NCBI GenBank assembly: GCA_902623915.1
Contig: CACNVM010000003.1
Coordinates: 1 to 58,360 of the forward strand
DNA from: an uncultured Pelagibacteraceae bacterium
GTDB lineage: Bacteria; Pseudomonadota; Alphaproteobacteria; Pelagibacterales; Pelagibacteraceae
Length of the DNA: 58,360 nucleotides
Direction: 5' to 3'
Positions 10,276-21,142 of this stretch are shown here, one piece after another. Each line of letters starts with the position of its first letter. The first letter of the stretch is position 1. Under the pieces are notes generated by a model that was not told where the DNA came from, made no database searches, and saw nothing but the letters and a program-made list of their open reading frames with translations. The position numbers and the translations under genes are program-made.

Positions 10276-11487
10276 TTAAACCTTTTCAAAAATCAAAGTT
10301 GCGTTTGTTCCGCCAAAACCAAAGCTATTCGACATTACGGAATTCAATTTCACATCTTTCTCAACCCTTGTAACAATTGGAAACTTCTTAGCTTCTTCAT
10401 CCATTTCATTTACATTTGCTGAGGCAGCAATAAAATTATTTTTCATCATTATTAAAGAATAAATTGCTTCATGAACTGAAGCCGCACCCAGTGGGTGTCC
10501 AGAAAGAGATTTGGTTGAACTTATTTTTGGCACGTTATCTTTGAAAGCGCCTTTTATAGCTTTTAATTCTGTTATATCCCCTACAGGTGTTGAGGTTCCA
10601 TGAGCATTTATATAATCGACTTTATTACGAGTTGTCTTTAATGCTAAATTCATACACCTAGTCGCTCCCTCACCTGACGGCGCAACCATATCGTAACCAT
10701 CAGAAGTAGCTCCATAACCAGTGAGTTCAGCATAAATTTTTGCTCCTCTAGCTTTTGCATGTTCTAATTCTTCTAAAACTAAAACTCCTGCCCCCCCAGC
10801 TATTACAAAACCATCTCTAGTTTTATCGTAAGGTCTAGATGCTTTTTGCGGAGAGTCATTATATTTAGAAGATAACGCAGTCATTGCATCGAACATTGCA
10901 GTCATCGCAAAATGTATTTCATCACTACCACCGGCAAATATAACTTTTTGTTTTCCAAACTGAATAAGTTCCATTGCATTTCCAATACAATGCCCACTAG
11001 TCGCGCAAGCAGAACTAATTGTATAGTTAACACCTTTTATTTTAAAAGGAACAGCCAGGGTTGCAGATGCAGTACTCGCCATTGTTCTTGGTACAATAAA
11101 TGGCCCCATTTTTTTTGGATTTTTTTCTCTTGTTTTGTCCGCAGCTAAAATTACATTTTCTATAGAAGGACCGCCTGATCCCATCACCATACCAGAATTA
11201 ACATTACTTACATCTTTATCCTCCAAACCTGAGTCACTAATAGCCTCTTTCATCGCAACATAGTTATATGCTGATCCATTTCCCATAAACCTTAAAGCTT
11301 TTCTATCAACATAATCTGCAAGTTTAATATTTGGTTTTCCATGGACGTGGCTTTTTAAATTATGTTCTTTATACTCTTCTGCAAAAGAAATCCCTGATTT
11401 GTTGTTTATAAGAGATTCGTAAACCTCTTTTTGATTGTTACCTAAACAAGAAACAATCCCAATACCTGTTACAACTACTCTCTTCAT
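10276..11487 (-). CDS. fabB: 3-oxoacyl-[acyl-carrier-protein] synthase I
   Basis: FabB elongates unsaturated acyl-ACP intermediates. It is a 403-residue thiolase-fold protein with the condensing-enzyme triad: Cys161 (SSACATSGHC), His in YINAHGTSTPVGD (about 296) and His in LSGHPLGAASVHE (about 331), plus the C-terminal SFGFGGTNA. The ATG overlaps the fabA TGA in ATGA, so translation is coupled. Adjacency to fabA supports FabB rather than FabF. Confidence 0.96.
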   Translation of the reverse strand: MKRVVVTGIGIVSCLGNNQKEVYESLINNKSGISFAEEYKEHNLKSHVHGKPNIKLADYVDRKALRFMGNGSAYNYVAMKEAISDSGLEDKDVSNVNSGMVMGSGGPSIENVILAADKTREKNPKKMGPFIVPRTMASTASATLAVPFKIKGVNYTISSACATSGHCIGNAMELIQFGKQKVIFAGGSDEIHFAMTAMFDAMTALSSKYNDSPQKASRPYDKTRDGFVIAGGAGVLVLEELEHAKARGAKIYAELTGYGATSDGYDMVAPSGEGATRCMNLALKTTRNKVDYINAHGTSTPVGDITELKAIKGAFKDNVPKISSTKSLSGHPLGAASVHEAIYSLIMMKNNFIAASANVNEMDEEAKKFPIVTRVEKDVKLNSVMSNSFGFGGTNATLIFEKV

Positions 11488-11990
11488 TGTTTGTAAACTC
11501 CAACTTTTAAATTTTCAGCAGTATATATTTGTTTATCATCAGCTTTTAAAATACCGTCAGCAAATCCAACAGTTCCACCTTCTGTTTTTAGAACTTTTTT
11601 CATATTAACTTCGTAAGTTGCCATTTTAACTTTTTTTATAACTTCTCCTGTAAATCTAACAGAATTTACACCTAAAGCACGTCCTTTACCTGGTTCACCT
11701 ATCCATCCTAGGTAAAACCCAACTAATTGCCACATTGCGTCTAATCCAAGACATCCAGGCATCACAGGATCACTCTTAAAATGACAATCAAAGAACCACA
11801 TATTATCTTTAATATCCAACTCAGCTTTTATTATACCTTTTTTAAATTTTCCTTCATCTGATTGGATTTGTGTAATTCTGTCAAACATCAACATCGGTGG
11901 TGATGGTAAACGTGCATTCCCTTCACCAAAAAGGTCGCCATTTGCACAGTCAATTAATTCGTTATAGTTGTAATTGTTTTTTTGTTTCAT
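11484..11990 (-). CDS. fabA: 3-hydroxydecanoyl-[acyl-carrier-protein] dehydratase/isomerase
   Basis: FabA introduces the cis double bond at C10 in anaerobic-type unsaturated fatty acid synthesis. I chose the ATG at 11990, giving 168 residues. With this start the active-site residues fall exactly on His70 and Asp84, the E. coli FabA numbers (FDCHFKSDPVMPG...LGLDAMWQ); a TTG at 12005 would add five residues. It is first in fabA-fabB-fabI and diverges from irr. The 80-base intergenic region must hold both promoters. Confidence 0.96.
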   Translation of the reverse strand: MKQKNNYNYNELIDCANGDLFGEGNARLPSPPMLMFDRITQIQSDEGKFKKGIIKAELDIKDNMWFFDCHFKSDPVMPGCLGLDAMWQLVGFYLGWIGEPGKGRALGVNSVRFTGEVIKKVKMATYEVNMKKVLKTEGGTVGFADGILKADDKQIYTAENLKVGVYKQ

Positions 11991-12036
11991 TTTGAAAGCT
12001 AACAATTGCTTGAGTTTTTGGCAATATCATATATAA

Positions 12037-12053
12037 AATTGAAAAATTATAAA
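12037..12053 (+). promoter_or_regulatory. Possible degenerate Irr box upstream of irr and fabA
   Basis: The 17-mer AATTGAAAAATTATAAA matches 10 of the 14 fixed positions of the Irr box form TTTAGAA-N3-TTCTAAA; the right half is identical to that of the katG site. A 12-mer, AATTATAAAGTA (12045-12056), is shared exactly with the katG promoter region (12528-12539). Lying between fabA and irr, it could mediate autoregulation. Confidence 0.4.
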
Positions 12054-12070
12054 GTAAGTTAACGCATAAA

Positions 12071-12484
12071 ATGAATAATAAAAACAAGACTTTTATAGAT
12101 AAACTTAGATCCTCTGGACTGAGACCCACAAATCAAAGAGTAGAAATAAGTAAATTTCTCTTCAATAGAAAAAAAACATTTCATTTCACAGTTGAAGAAC
12201 TAAAAAATTCTATGAATTTAAAAAGATCGAAAAAAATTTCTACAGCTACTTTTTATAACACTGTGCATGCACTTAAAAGTGCTGGGCATTTGAAAGAATT
12301 CTCTTTGGAGAATAATACCTCTTATTATGACACTAATATTACATCTCATCATCACTTTTTCGATAATGGGAAAGTAATTGATATTAAGAGCGACAAAATT
12401 ACCTTTCAAAAATTGCCAGAAGCTCCAAAAGGCAAGAAAATCAAAAACGTTGAAGTTGTAATAAGATTAGAAAATAATAATTAA
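12071..12484 (+). CDS. irr: Iron response regulator, Fur family (Irr-like)
   Basis: Irr is the alphaproteobacterial Fur-family regulator that senses haem status and controls iron and haem genes. The 137-residue protein has a winged helix (about 12-80, with LRPTNQRVEISKFLF and TATFYNTVHALKSAGHL) and a histidine cluster HHH at 93-95 (ITSHHHFFDNGKVIDI), typical of Irr and part of its haem-responsive region. It lacks the cysteine-rich C-terminus of classical Fur. Divergence from fabA is a gene order I recall from rhizobia, which supports Irr rather than Fur, Zur or PerR. katG lies downstream behind its own promoter. Confidence 0.88.
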   Translation: MNNKNKTFIDKLRSSGLRPTNQRVEISKFLFNRKKTFHFTVEELKNSMNLKRSKKISTATFYNTVHALKSAGHLKEFSLENNTSYYDTNITSHHHFFDNGKVIDIKSDKITFQKLPEAPKGKKIKNVEVVIRLENNN

Positions 12485-12508
12485 TCCAAAAAAAAAGATC
12501 TTGTTGTA

Positions 12509-14735
<2,227 letters not shown>

Positions 14736-14736
14736 A

Positions 14737-14991
14737 ATGACTGAATTAACATCAGGTATATTTAATGCTTCAAAGAAAGTTTACGCTTCAAATAGAGGGT
14801 CTATATTAAGAACAATTGTCTACACAATTGGTCACTTTGCAATTGCAATCACTGTATTAATGTTGGTTGCAGATGTATCTTTCTACATAGCATTAACAGA
14901 TGCAATTGTTGAGCCACTTGCAAATTCTGTCTGGTATTTTCTTTTAGATAAGTTTTGGACCTCTAAAGTAATGAAAAAATCTAAAAACTAA
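14737..14991 (+). CDS. DUF2061-family small membrane protein
   Basis: This is an 84-residue protein with two hydrophobic segments (about 25-47 and 48-70). The pattern RGSILRTIVYTIGHF ... ALTDAIVEPLANSVWYFLLDKFW matches the DUF2061 layout: a basic start, two helices and an aromatic DK/ER-W end. The biochemical function is unknown. It starts one base after katG and is probably cotranscribed with it, so it may be induced under the same iron or peroxide conditions. Its 3' end overlaps the opposing SH3 gene by four bases. Confidence 0.8.
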   Translation: MTELTSGIFNASKKVYASNRGSILRTIVYTIGHFAIAITVLMLVADVSFYIALTDAIVEPLANSVWYFLLDKFWTSKVMKKSKN

Positions 14992-15440
14992 AGCCTTCCT
15001 CTCAAATTTTGTTTTTCAACCCAGCCTGAGTAACCTCCAGTTTTAATTTTACACCAATTGTTTTTACATTTTTTTACCAAACACAGTCTTCCAATTTCTA
15101 ATTTTACTAATGGCTTAGAATAAATAGACGGCTTTTGAAAAACAATTAATTCATCTAAAATACTTAGTGCTGCCTTTTTCTTAGAAAGCTGGGATATATG
15201 TATCCAACCAGAATTATTTTCATGATCTAAAACTTTCCTAAAATTTCCCGATTTATCTTTAATTAAAATTGGTAAAAATTTCTTATTATAGACTAATTTA
15301 ATTGGATAGTTTAGTGATGGACCTTGCCTTAGATTTACTTTATCATTTCTTAATGTAAGGTAATATCCCTCTTCCGCAAAACATATTGGGCTTATTAATA
15401 CAATAAAATAAAAAAAAAGTAGTCTATTTATCCAAAACAT
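14988..15440 (-). CDS. Secreted SH3-domain protein
   Basis: The 150-residue protein has an N-terminal signal peptide (hydrophobic to about residue 22, with cleavage likely after CFA). Two bacterial SH3-like repeats follow: YLTLRNDKVNLRQGPS...GWIHISQL (about 27-88) and a second ending WCKIKTGGYSGWVEKQNL (about 95-146). Such periplasmic SH3 proteins usually bind peptidoglycan or wall enzymes; the specific role is unknown. Its start lies inside the end of the upstream moeB/thiF-like gene (17-base overlap), so it is translationally linked to it. Confidence 0.85.
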   Translation of the reverse strand: MFWINRLLFFYFIVLISPICFAEEGYYLTLRNDKVNLRQGPSLNYPIKLVYNKKFLPILIKDKSGNFRKVLDHENNSGWIHISQLSKKKAALSILDELIVFQKPSIYSKPLVKLEIGRLCLVKKCKNNWCKIKTGGYSGWVEKQNLRGRL

Positions 15441-16182
15441 GTAAATGATTTTTACAACTCGAATTTTTATTTAATTTTACTTTTCTAAAACTGAGATCCA
15501 ATGTATTAAATATCATTATTTCTTTACGCATAGGCTTTCCAATATTTAAAATTGACTTAATGACTTCATTTGCTTGAATAGATCCAGCTATTCCAGCGAG
15601 TGTAGACATAATTCCTTCAGTTTCACAATTTTGTTCTAAAGACGGTAAACTTGGCATAAAACACCTTAGACAGGGTCCATCTTTCCTAAAATCAAAATTA
15701 AAAATATGCCCATCATACTTACTAATAGCCGAAGAAATCAAAATTTTTCTATATTTTATACAATAATCATTTATTAATAATCTTGATTTAAAGTTATCAG
15801 TTCCATCACAAATATAATCATAATTTTTTACAATAGAATGTATATTTTCTTTGTTAATTTTTTTTAGATAGGTTTTAACTAAAATTTTGCTATTTATTCT
15901 TTTAACAAATTTTTTAGATATTGAGGCTTTAAATTTGCCAAGATCTTTTTTAGTAAAAAGTATTTGTCTACTTAAATTTGAAATTTCAATTTTATCATTA
16001 TCGACAATACCTAAATTACCAGCCCCTGAATAAGCCAAATAAAGCAATAAAGGACATCCTAATCCACCAGCTCCGATAATCAAAATTTTAGAATTAAAAA
16101 TTTTTTTTTGCCCTGGAATTCCAATATTTCTTAAAATTAATTGGCGAGAATATTTTTTAAGTTCAGAAGTATTTAATTCCAT
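15424..16182 (-). CDS. ThiF/MoeB/HesA-family adenylyltransferase
   Basis: This E1-like enzyme adenylates the C-terminus of a ubiquitin-like sulfur carrier such as MoaD or ThiS. The 252-residue protein has the nucleotide-binding motif IIGAGGLGCPLLLYLAYSG (about 31-49), the Arg finger region NLSRQILFTKKDLGK (about 69-83) and DGTDNFKSR. One CxxC is seen (PCLRCF), but the second zinc pair near the C-terminus is reduced to a single Cys in SSCKNHLH, so the zinc site may be altered. No carrier gene is adjacent, so MoeB versus ThiF cannot be decided. It lies 2 bases after coaBC. Confidence 0.87.
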   Translation of the reverse strand: MELNTSELKKYSRQLILRNIGIPGQKKIFNSKILIIGAGGLGCPLLLYLAYSGAGNLGIVDNDKIEISNLSRQILFTKKDLGKFKASISKKFVKRINSKILVKTYLKKINKENIHSIVKNYDYICDGTDNFKSRLLINDYCIKYRKILISSAISKYDGHIFNFDFRKDGPCLRCFMPSLPSLEQNCETEGIMSTLAGIAGSIQANEVIKSILNIGKPMRKEIMIFNTLDLSFRKVKLNKNSSCKNHLHVLDK

Positions 16183-16184
16183 TA

Positions 16185-17411
16185 CTAATTAAGTCTTTTT
16201 TTAATATCTAAGAAAGAATTAACGATTTTTTTGGCTATGATTGAAGCTATAAATTTTTTGGAATTTTTTTTAATTTTTTGTATTTCACCATTTTTATCAA
16301 TTACAGTTACCTCATTATATTCTGAGTTAAAGCCAGTTTCTTTATTTGATACATCGTTTGCAATTATTATATCGCAGTGTTTTTCTCGCATTTTTTCAAT
16401 CGAATTTTCTAAAAGATTTTCTGTTTCTGCAGAAAAACCAACTAAAAGTTTTGGTTTAAACCTATTATTTTTTCCTAAGAATTCAAGTATATCAGGATTT
16501 TTTTCTAGTCTGATTTCATTCAAATTCAATTTTTTTTTAAGTTTTTGTTTATTTTTAAGAAGTGGTGTAAAATCTGACACAGCTGCTGTACATACCACAA
16601 TATCTGTAGGAAGATTTTTTTTTACTTCACTTAGCATTTGCTTTCCAGAAATTATTTTTTTTACTTTAATCTCTTTTGAATAATTTATATTTGTAGGTCC
16701 AGATATTAAAGTCGTTTTAATTCCCAATCTGGATAGCTCTAGAGCGATTTCATAACCTTGTTTTCCACTAGACTCATTAGAAATATATCTTACTGGATCA
16801 ATATACTCTCGTGTGGGACCAGTAGTTACTGTTGCTTTTATATTTTTTTTTTTTAAATAATCTTTTTGTTTAAAATATTTTTCTAGATGTGAAATTATTT
16901 GTCTAGGACTAGACATCTTTCCTTTTCCGTATTCTCCACACGCCATCTCCCCATCAACAGGCCCAATAAATTTATATCCATAACTATATAATTTATTTAA
17001 ATTTCTCTGAGTTGCATTGTGTTCCCACATTCTTACATTCATAGCTGGAACAAGAAAAGTTTCCTTATCAGATGCAAGAATAACAGTTGTAGCTAAATCA
17101 TCAGCCGAACCTCTTGAGAGTTTTGACATAAAATTAGCAGTTGAAGGTATAGCAAGAATTACATCAGCCCATCTTGAAAGGCTAATATGATCCATTTTAC
17201 CATTATTTTTTTCTCCAAATGTATCCTCAAAAACTCTATTTTTTGATAAAGATGAAATAGATAAAGATGTTACAAATTTTTTTCCTGTTTTTGTTAAAAT
17301 TACTTTAATTGAACAATTTTTTCTTTGTAACAACCTAATTAAATCTAAAGATTTATAGGCAGAAATGCCGCCACCGATAACTAACAATATTTTTTTGTTT
17401 TTTAAATCCAT
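16185..17411 (-). CDS. coaBC: Bifunctional phosphopantothenoylcysteine decarboxylase / phosphopantothenate-cysteine ligase
   Basis: CoaBC carries out two consecutive steps of coenzyme A synthesis. The N-terminal flavin decarboxylase domain (about 1-185) shows VIGGGISAYKSLDLIR, the active-site His in GKMDHISLSRWAD and the PAMNVRMW loop. The C-terminal ligase domain (about 190-400) shows TGPTREYIDPVRYISNESSG and NDVSNKETGFNSEYNEV. The 408-residue length is normal. It lies 6 bases downstream of ubiB on the same strand. Confidence 0.96.
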   Translation of the reverse strand: MDLKNKKILLVIGGGISAYKSLDLIRLLQRKNCSIKVILTKTGKKFVTSLSISSLSKNRVFEDTFGEKNNGKMDHISLSRWADVILAIPSTANFMSKLSRGSADDLATTVILASDKETFLVPAMNVRMWEHNATQRNLNKLYSYGYKFIGPVDGEMACGEYGKGKMSSPRQIISHLEKYFKQKDYLKKKNIKATVTTGPTREYIDPVRYISNESSGKQGYEIALELSRLGIKTTLISGPTNINYSKEIKVKKIISGKQMLSEVKKNLPTDIVVCTAAVSDFTPLLKNKQKLKKKLNLNEIRLEKNPDILEFLGKNNRFKPKLLVGFSAETENLLENSIEKMREKHCDIIIANDVSNKETGFNSEYNEVTVIDKNGEIQKIKKNSKKFIASIIAKKIVNSFLDIKKRLN

Positions 17412-17417
17412 TTGTAA

Positions 17418-18983
17418 TTAAAATACTATATAAACAACTATTACAATACTTAAAAAAAGTATAAGCATGTTATTTCTTAAATTTTTAAGTTTTAATTCCT
17501 CTACTTCAAAATTTCTTCCATTTAAGGCGCTTAGGTTTAACTTACCTTCTGCAATCATTTGTAATGTAGTATTTGCATTATCCATAACTTTTGGTAAATC
17601 AGGTATTCGGTCTAGTATATCTTTTGATATCTCTAGTGTTTTTTTAATTGTAGACTCAGGTCCTTTAACACTTTTGATCCAATTTTCTAAAACTGGTCTT
17701 GAAACTTCCCAAATATTTGTATCTGGATCTAATTTTCTAGCAACGCCTTCAACCACTACCATGGTTTTTTGAAGCAATAAAAGTTGCGTTTGTGTATGCA
17801 TATTAAATTTTTCAGTAATTTCAAATAATTGTCCCAATAAATTACCACCAGAGATATCTTTTATTGATTGCCCAAATATTGGTTCACCAATCGATCTTAG
17901 TGCTTGGGCTAAGTCATCTTTCGAAGTATTTGGGGGAACAAGTCCTGCTAAAAAATGTATCTCAGCTACTTTGTTATAATCTCTTTCGATAAAACCAAAA
18001 AGAATTTCGGCCAGGTATTTTCTGTTATTTTTATCTAATCTTCCCATAATGCCAAAATCAACTGGCATAATGTTTCCATTTTTATTAACAAAAAGATTTC
18101 CTTGATGCATGTCTGCATGAAAAAAACCATCTCTTACTGCTTGTTTTAGAAATAACTGGATTAGATTTCTAGAAACTTTTTTATGGTCTATATTTAATTC
18201 TTTGAGTTGCTTAACCTCTCGAATTGAAACACCATCTATTCTATCTAAAGTTAATATTCTTTTAGATGTATAATTCCAATAAATTTTAGGAACAATTATA
18301 CCCTCGTCATTAATAGTATTATCTCTTAACTCACCAGCTGCAGCAGCTTCAAATCTTAAATCCATTTCAACGTTCGTTATTTCTTTTAGAAGACTAATAA
18401 CCTCAACTAACTTTAATCTTTTAGTCTTTTTAAAAATACTTTCGATTAAAAATGCTAAAAACATTAAAGCATCAAGTTCTTCGTTAACTTGAGAATGTAT
18501 ATTTGGTCTCAAAATTTTTATAGCAAGATCTTTTTCTTGTTCGTCAATCTTTATTTTTGCGAAGTGTACCTGTGCAATAGATGCTGCTGCGATTGGCTTG
18601 CTTAAAGACAAGATATTTTTAAATGATTTTGATCCTATTTCCCTTTCTATAATAGTTTTAGCTTTTTCAGTATCAAATGCAGGAAGTTTGTCTTGAAGTT
18701 TCTCTAAATCTCCAGCAATTTTATCACCGATTATATCAGGTCTTGTCGCCAAAAATTGACCAAGTTTAATAAATGTTGTCCCCATATCCTCTAAAGATTC
18801 ACAAAGTCTTTCACCAGGCGATGTGTCTAAAACTTTTTCATTTTTATTTGATCCTATCGAAAATACTTTGAATAAAATTTTTAGACTTAAAGGCAGAGGT
18901 TTGAGTTGGTCCAGGGTCTCAACCGCCCCAGATATTGATAGCTTTCTTAAAATTTTAAATAAATTATAAATTTTCTTAAACAT
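17418..18983 (-). CDS. ubiB: Ubiquinone biosynthesis kinase-like protein UbiB
   Basis: UbiB is an atypical kinase-like ATPase required for ubiquinone synthesis, attached to the inner membrane. Its hallmarks are visible: the KxGQ motif (FIKLGQFLATRPD), the Ala-rich nucleotide loop (AAASIAQVHFAK), the HADMHQGNL catalytic loop and VDFG. A hydrophobic helix is present at the extreme C-terminus. I chose the ATG at 18983 (521 residues), 2 bases after the ubiE stop; a TTG at 18998 would overlap ubiE. ubiE-ubiB adjacency is common in proteobacteria. Confidence 0.95.
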   Translation of the reverse strand: MFKKIYNLFKILRKLSISGAVETLDQLKPLPLSLKILFKVFSIGSNKNEKVLDTSPGERLCESLEDMGTTFIKLGQFLATRPDIIGDKIAGDLEKLQDKLPAFDTEKAKTIIEREIGSKSFKNILSLSKPIAAASIAQVHFAKIKIDEQEKDLAIKILRPNIHSQVNEELDALMFLAFLIESIFKKTKRLKLVEVISLLKEITNVEMDLRFEAAAAGELRDNTINDEGIIVPKIYWNYTSKRILTLDRIDGVSIREVKQLKELNIDHKKVSRNLIQLFLKQAVRDGFFHADMHQGNLFVNKNGNIMPVDFGIMGRLDKNNRKYLAEILFGFIERDYNKVAEIHFLAGLVPPNTSKDDLAQALRSIGEPIFGQSIKDISGGNLLGQLFEITEKFNMHTQTQLLLLQKTMVVVEGVARKLDPDTNIWEVSRPVLENWIKSVKGPESTIKKTLEISKDILDRIPDLPKVMDNANTTLQMIAEGKLNLSALNGRNFEVEELKLKNLRNNMLILFLSIVIVVYIVF

Positions 18984-18985
18984 TC

Positions 18986-19690
18986 TTAAATTTTCCAACC
19001 TGAATGGATTGCTGCAATCCCACCCGATAGGTCTCTATACTCTGTATTTTCAAAACCAGTTGATTTAATTAAGCTTAATAACTCATCTTGATTATAAAAA
19101 TCATTTATACTTTTTATTAAATAATCATAAGGTTCAGATTTACCAACTATGTATTTACCTAAATGTGGAATTAATTTCGAGTATCTTCCATAAATCGTAG
19201 ACAGAACTTCATTATTAACTTTTGAAAATTCTAAACATAAAAATCTACCTCCAGTTTTTAAAACCCTTTTACTTTCTTTTAGCGCAACCTTGATATTTGA
19301 AAAATTTCTTATACCAAAACTTACAACATATATGTCAAAAGTTTCATCCTTAAACGGTAATTTTTCTGCGGAAGAACAAAACCATTCTACATTTTTAAAT
19401 CTTTCTAATTTTTTTTTTCCTGTCCCAAGCATATTTTTATTTGGCTCGACGCATTTTATAATCCCAGTAAAATTAGTTCTTCTTAGGAAAGCTTTAGCTA
19501 TATCACCCGTACCAGAAGCAATATCGATTACATGATCATTTTTACCTGGGCTCATCCAATCTATAAGTTTATTTTTCCAAATTCTATGAGCCCCAAAAGA
19601 CATTATGTCGTTCATTAGGTCATATTTATTAAAGACATCATCAAAGACTTTTGTTACATTTGTTTCTTTTGACTGAATAATATTTTTCAT
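18986..19690 (-). CDS. ubiE: Ubiquinone C-methyltransferase UbiE
   Basis: UbiE is the SAM-dependent C-methyltransferase of ubiquinone (and, in some species, menaquinone) synthesis. The 234-residue protein has VFDDVFNKYDLMNDIMSFG near the N-terminus, the SAM-binding DIASGTGDIAKAF (motif I) and SFGIRNF (UbiE signature). The end GGIAAIHSGWKI is typical. It diverges from mutM with only 16 bases between the starts, so promoters must reach into the coding regions or be leaderless. Confidence 0.96.
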   Translation of the reverse strand: MKNIIQSKETNVTKVFDDVFNKYDLMNDIMSFGAHRIWKNKLIDWMSPGKNDHVIDIASGTGDIAKAFLRRTNFTGIIKCVEPNKNMLGTGKKKLERFKNVEWFCSSAEKLPFKDETFDIYVVSFGIRNFSNIKVALKESKRVLKTGGRFLCLEFSKVNNEVLSTIYGRYSKLIPHLGKYIVGKSEPYDYLIKSINDFYNQDELLSLIKSTGFENTEYRDLSGGIAAIHSGWKI

Positions 19691-19706
19691 TTTTACACTA
19701 AGTTAT

Positions 19707-20573
19707 ATGCCAGAATTACCCGAAGTTGAAGTTGTTAGAAGATCGCTACAATCATTTATTAATGGCCTTAAAATTAAAAAAGTGACGATTTTTAATAGAA
19801 ATTTAAGGTATAAAATTAAAAAAAACTTCGAAAGAATTATAGAGCATCAAAAAATAATATTTGTCAAAAGAAGATCAAAGTTCTTGCTACTCGGCCTAGA
19901 AAATAATTTTATTATTTTAATACACCTTGGCATGACAGGAAAAATATTTATTTCAAAAGAAAAAACTAAAAAAATTTTTAAAACAAGCTTTTATTTTGAA
20001 AGTAAAATGAATAAAAAACATATTCATCTCATTATTCAATTTAACAAAAAAGTTAAGTTAATTTATAATGATGTAAGAAAATTTGGATTTATAAAATTAA
20101 TTTCACCTAACCAACGAGACACAAATAACCATCTTGAAAATTTAGGACCAGAACCTTTAAATTCAGAATTTAACCACATTTATCTAAGCAAGAAAATTCG
20201 AAATATCAAAAAAAATGCCAAAAGCCTTTTAATGGATCAAAAAATAGTATCAGGTTTAGGAAACATTTATGTTAATGAAATATTGAATTTATGTTCAATT
20301 AATCCAAAAAAAATATCTAAAAATTTAACCCATATAGAAACAAAAAGGATTATACGAAACACAAAGATAACTTTAAAAAAGGCAATTTTACTAGGAGGAT
20401 CAAGTATAAGTGATTTTAAAGGTGTTTCTGGAAATAATGGTAATTTCCAACAGAATTTTATGGTTTATAATAGAAGTGATCAAATGTGTAAAAAGCCAGG
20501 TTGTAGAGGATTAATTAAAAAAATATACATTTCTAATCGTTCGACATTTTATTGCTTGAAATGTCAGAAATAG
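19707..20573 (+). CDS. mutM: Formamidopyrimidine-DNA glycosylase
   Basis: MutM removes 8-oxoguanine and ring-opened purines from DNA. The N-terminal MPELPEVEVVRR holds the catalytic Pro1 (after Met removal) and Glu2; a helix-two-turn-helix lies around LMDQKIVSGLGNIYVNEIL. A C-terminal zinc finger has four Cys (CKKPGCRG ... YCLKCQK). The 288-residue length is normal. An internal Lys-rich, A-rich region makes it more basic than usual. It is followed by rpsT. Confidence 0.97.
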   Translation: MPELPEVEVVRRSLQSFINGLKIKKVTIFNRNLRYKIKKNFERIIEHQKIIFVKRRSKFLLLGLENNFIILIHLGMTGKIFISKEKTKKIFKTSFYFESKMNKKHIHLIIQFNKKVKLIYNDVRKFGFIKLISPNQRDTNNHLENLGPEPLNSEFNHIYLSKKIRNIKKNAKSLLMDQKIVSGLGNIYVNEILNLCSINPKKISKNLTHIETKRIIRNTKITLKKAILLGGSSISDFKGVSGNNGNFQQNFMVYNRSDQMCKKPGCRGLIKKIYISNRSTFYCLKCQK

Positions 20574-20580
20574 TTAAATG

Positions 20581-20609
20581 TTGACCTCATTATTCTTAAG
20601 ATATATATC
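20581..20609 (+). promoter_or_regulatory. rpsT promoter
   Basis: TTGACC (20581-20586) and TATATC (20604-20609) are separated by 17 bases. Transcription would begin near 20616, about two bases before the rpsT ATG at 20618. The transcript would be nearly leaderless, consistent with the absence of a Shine-Dalgarno sequence. Confidence 0.5.
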
Positions 20610-20617
20610 TGCCATAA

Positions 20618-20884
20618 ATGCCAAATACCAAATCAGCAATAAGAAGAGTAAAAAGGGTTAAAAGACAATCATTGGTCAATAAATTAAGGCGAAGTAGATA
20701 CAAATTAGCAATTAAAAAAATCAATAAGCTAATCGAAAAAAAAGATCTTAAAGAAATAAATAAGTTTTTCCCAACATTTCAATCTGAGTTAATGAAAATC
20801 GCTAAAACTGGGGTTGTAAAAAAAGAGAGTGCATCAAGGAAAATAGCGAGAGTTTCTAAAAAAATAAAAAAAATCAATAAATAG
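20618..20884 (+). CDS. rpsT: 30S ribosomal protein S20
   Basis: S20 is a helical primary 16S rRNA-binding protein. The 88-residue, Lys/Arg-rich protein begins with the family segment MPNTKSAIRRVKR and ends with SRKIARVSKKI. Length is normal. The position upstream of dnaA is common in alphaproteobacteria. No Shine-Dalgarno is seen; a promoter fits immediately upstream. Confidence 0.95.
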   Translation: MPNTKSAIRRVKRVKRQSLVNKLRRSRYKLAIKKINKLIEKKDLKEINKFFPTFQSELMKIAKTGVVKKESASRKIARVSKKIKKINK

Positions 20885-21142
20885 TTGTAATCAATTTATA
20901 GTTGTCTCACTCTTCAAAAAAAAAGTTTGATTAAGTTTTTAATGCGAAACTATATGTAGGAATTTATTATTCCAAGTTGAATTTTATTTTTTGATTTTCG
21001 ACTACAGCGATAATTTTTTTTATTTTTTTTTGAATTTCATCTTAAACGATCATTCTACAACTTCATTCCGTTTTTTTTTTATTATTTATAAAAAAAAGTT
21101 GAATAAAAAAATAATATTAATTAAAAAAGAAAATCTTTTATT
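20885..21142. other. 258-base intergenic region before dnaA
   Basis: This is the longest gene-free stretch in the window. It is rich in A and T runs, especially from 20997 on. It contains a small 5-bp inverted repeat GGAAT/ATTCC (20959-20973), without a T run to make a terminator. I found no good DnaA box (TTATNCACA) on either strand and no plausible gene; a reading frame at 20991-21176 looks like chance. It probably carries the dnaA promoter. Confidence 0.6.

Noticed and set aside
20885-21142. Replication origin directly upstream of dnaA
   Set aside because: A+T-rich tracts are present, but no DnaA box with fewer than two mismatches was found on either strand, and A+T richness is general in this genome.
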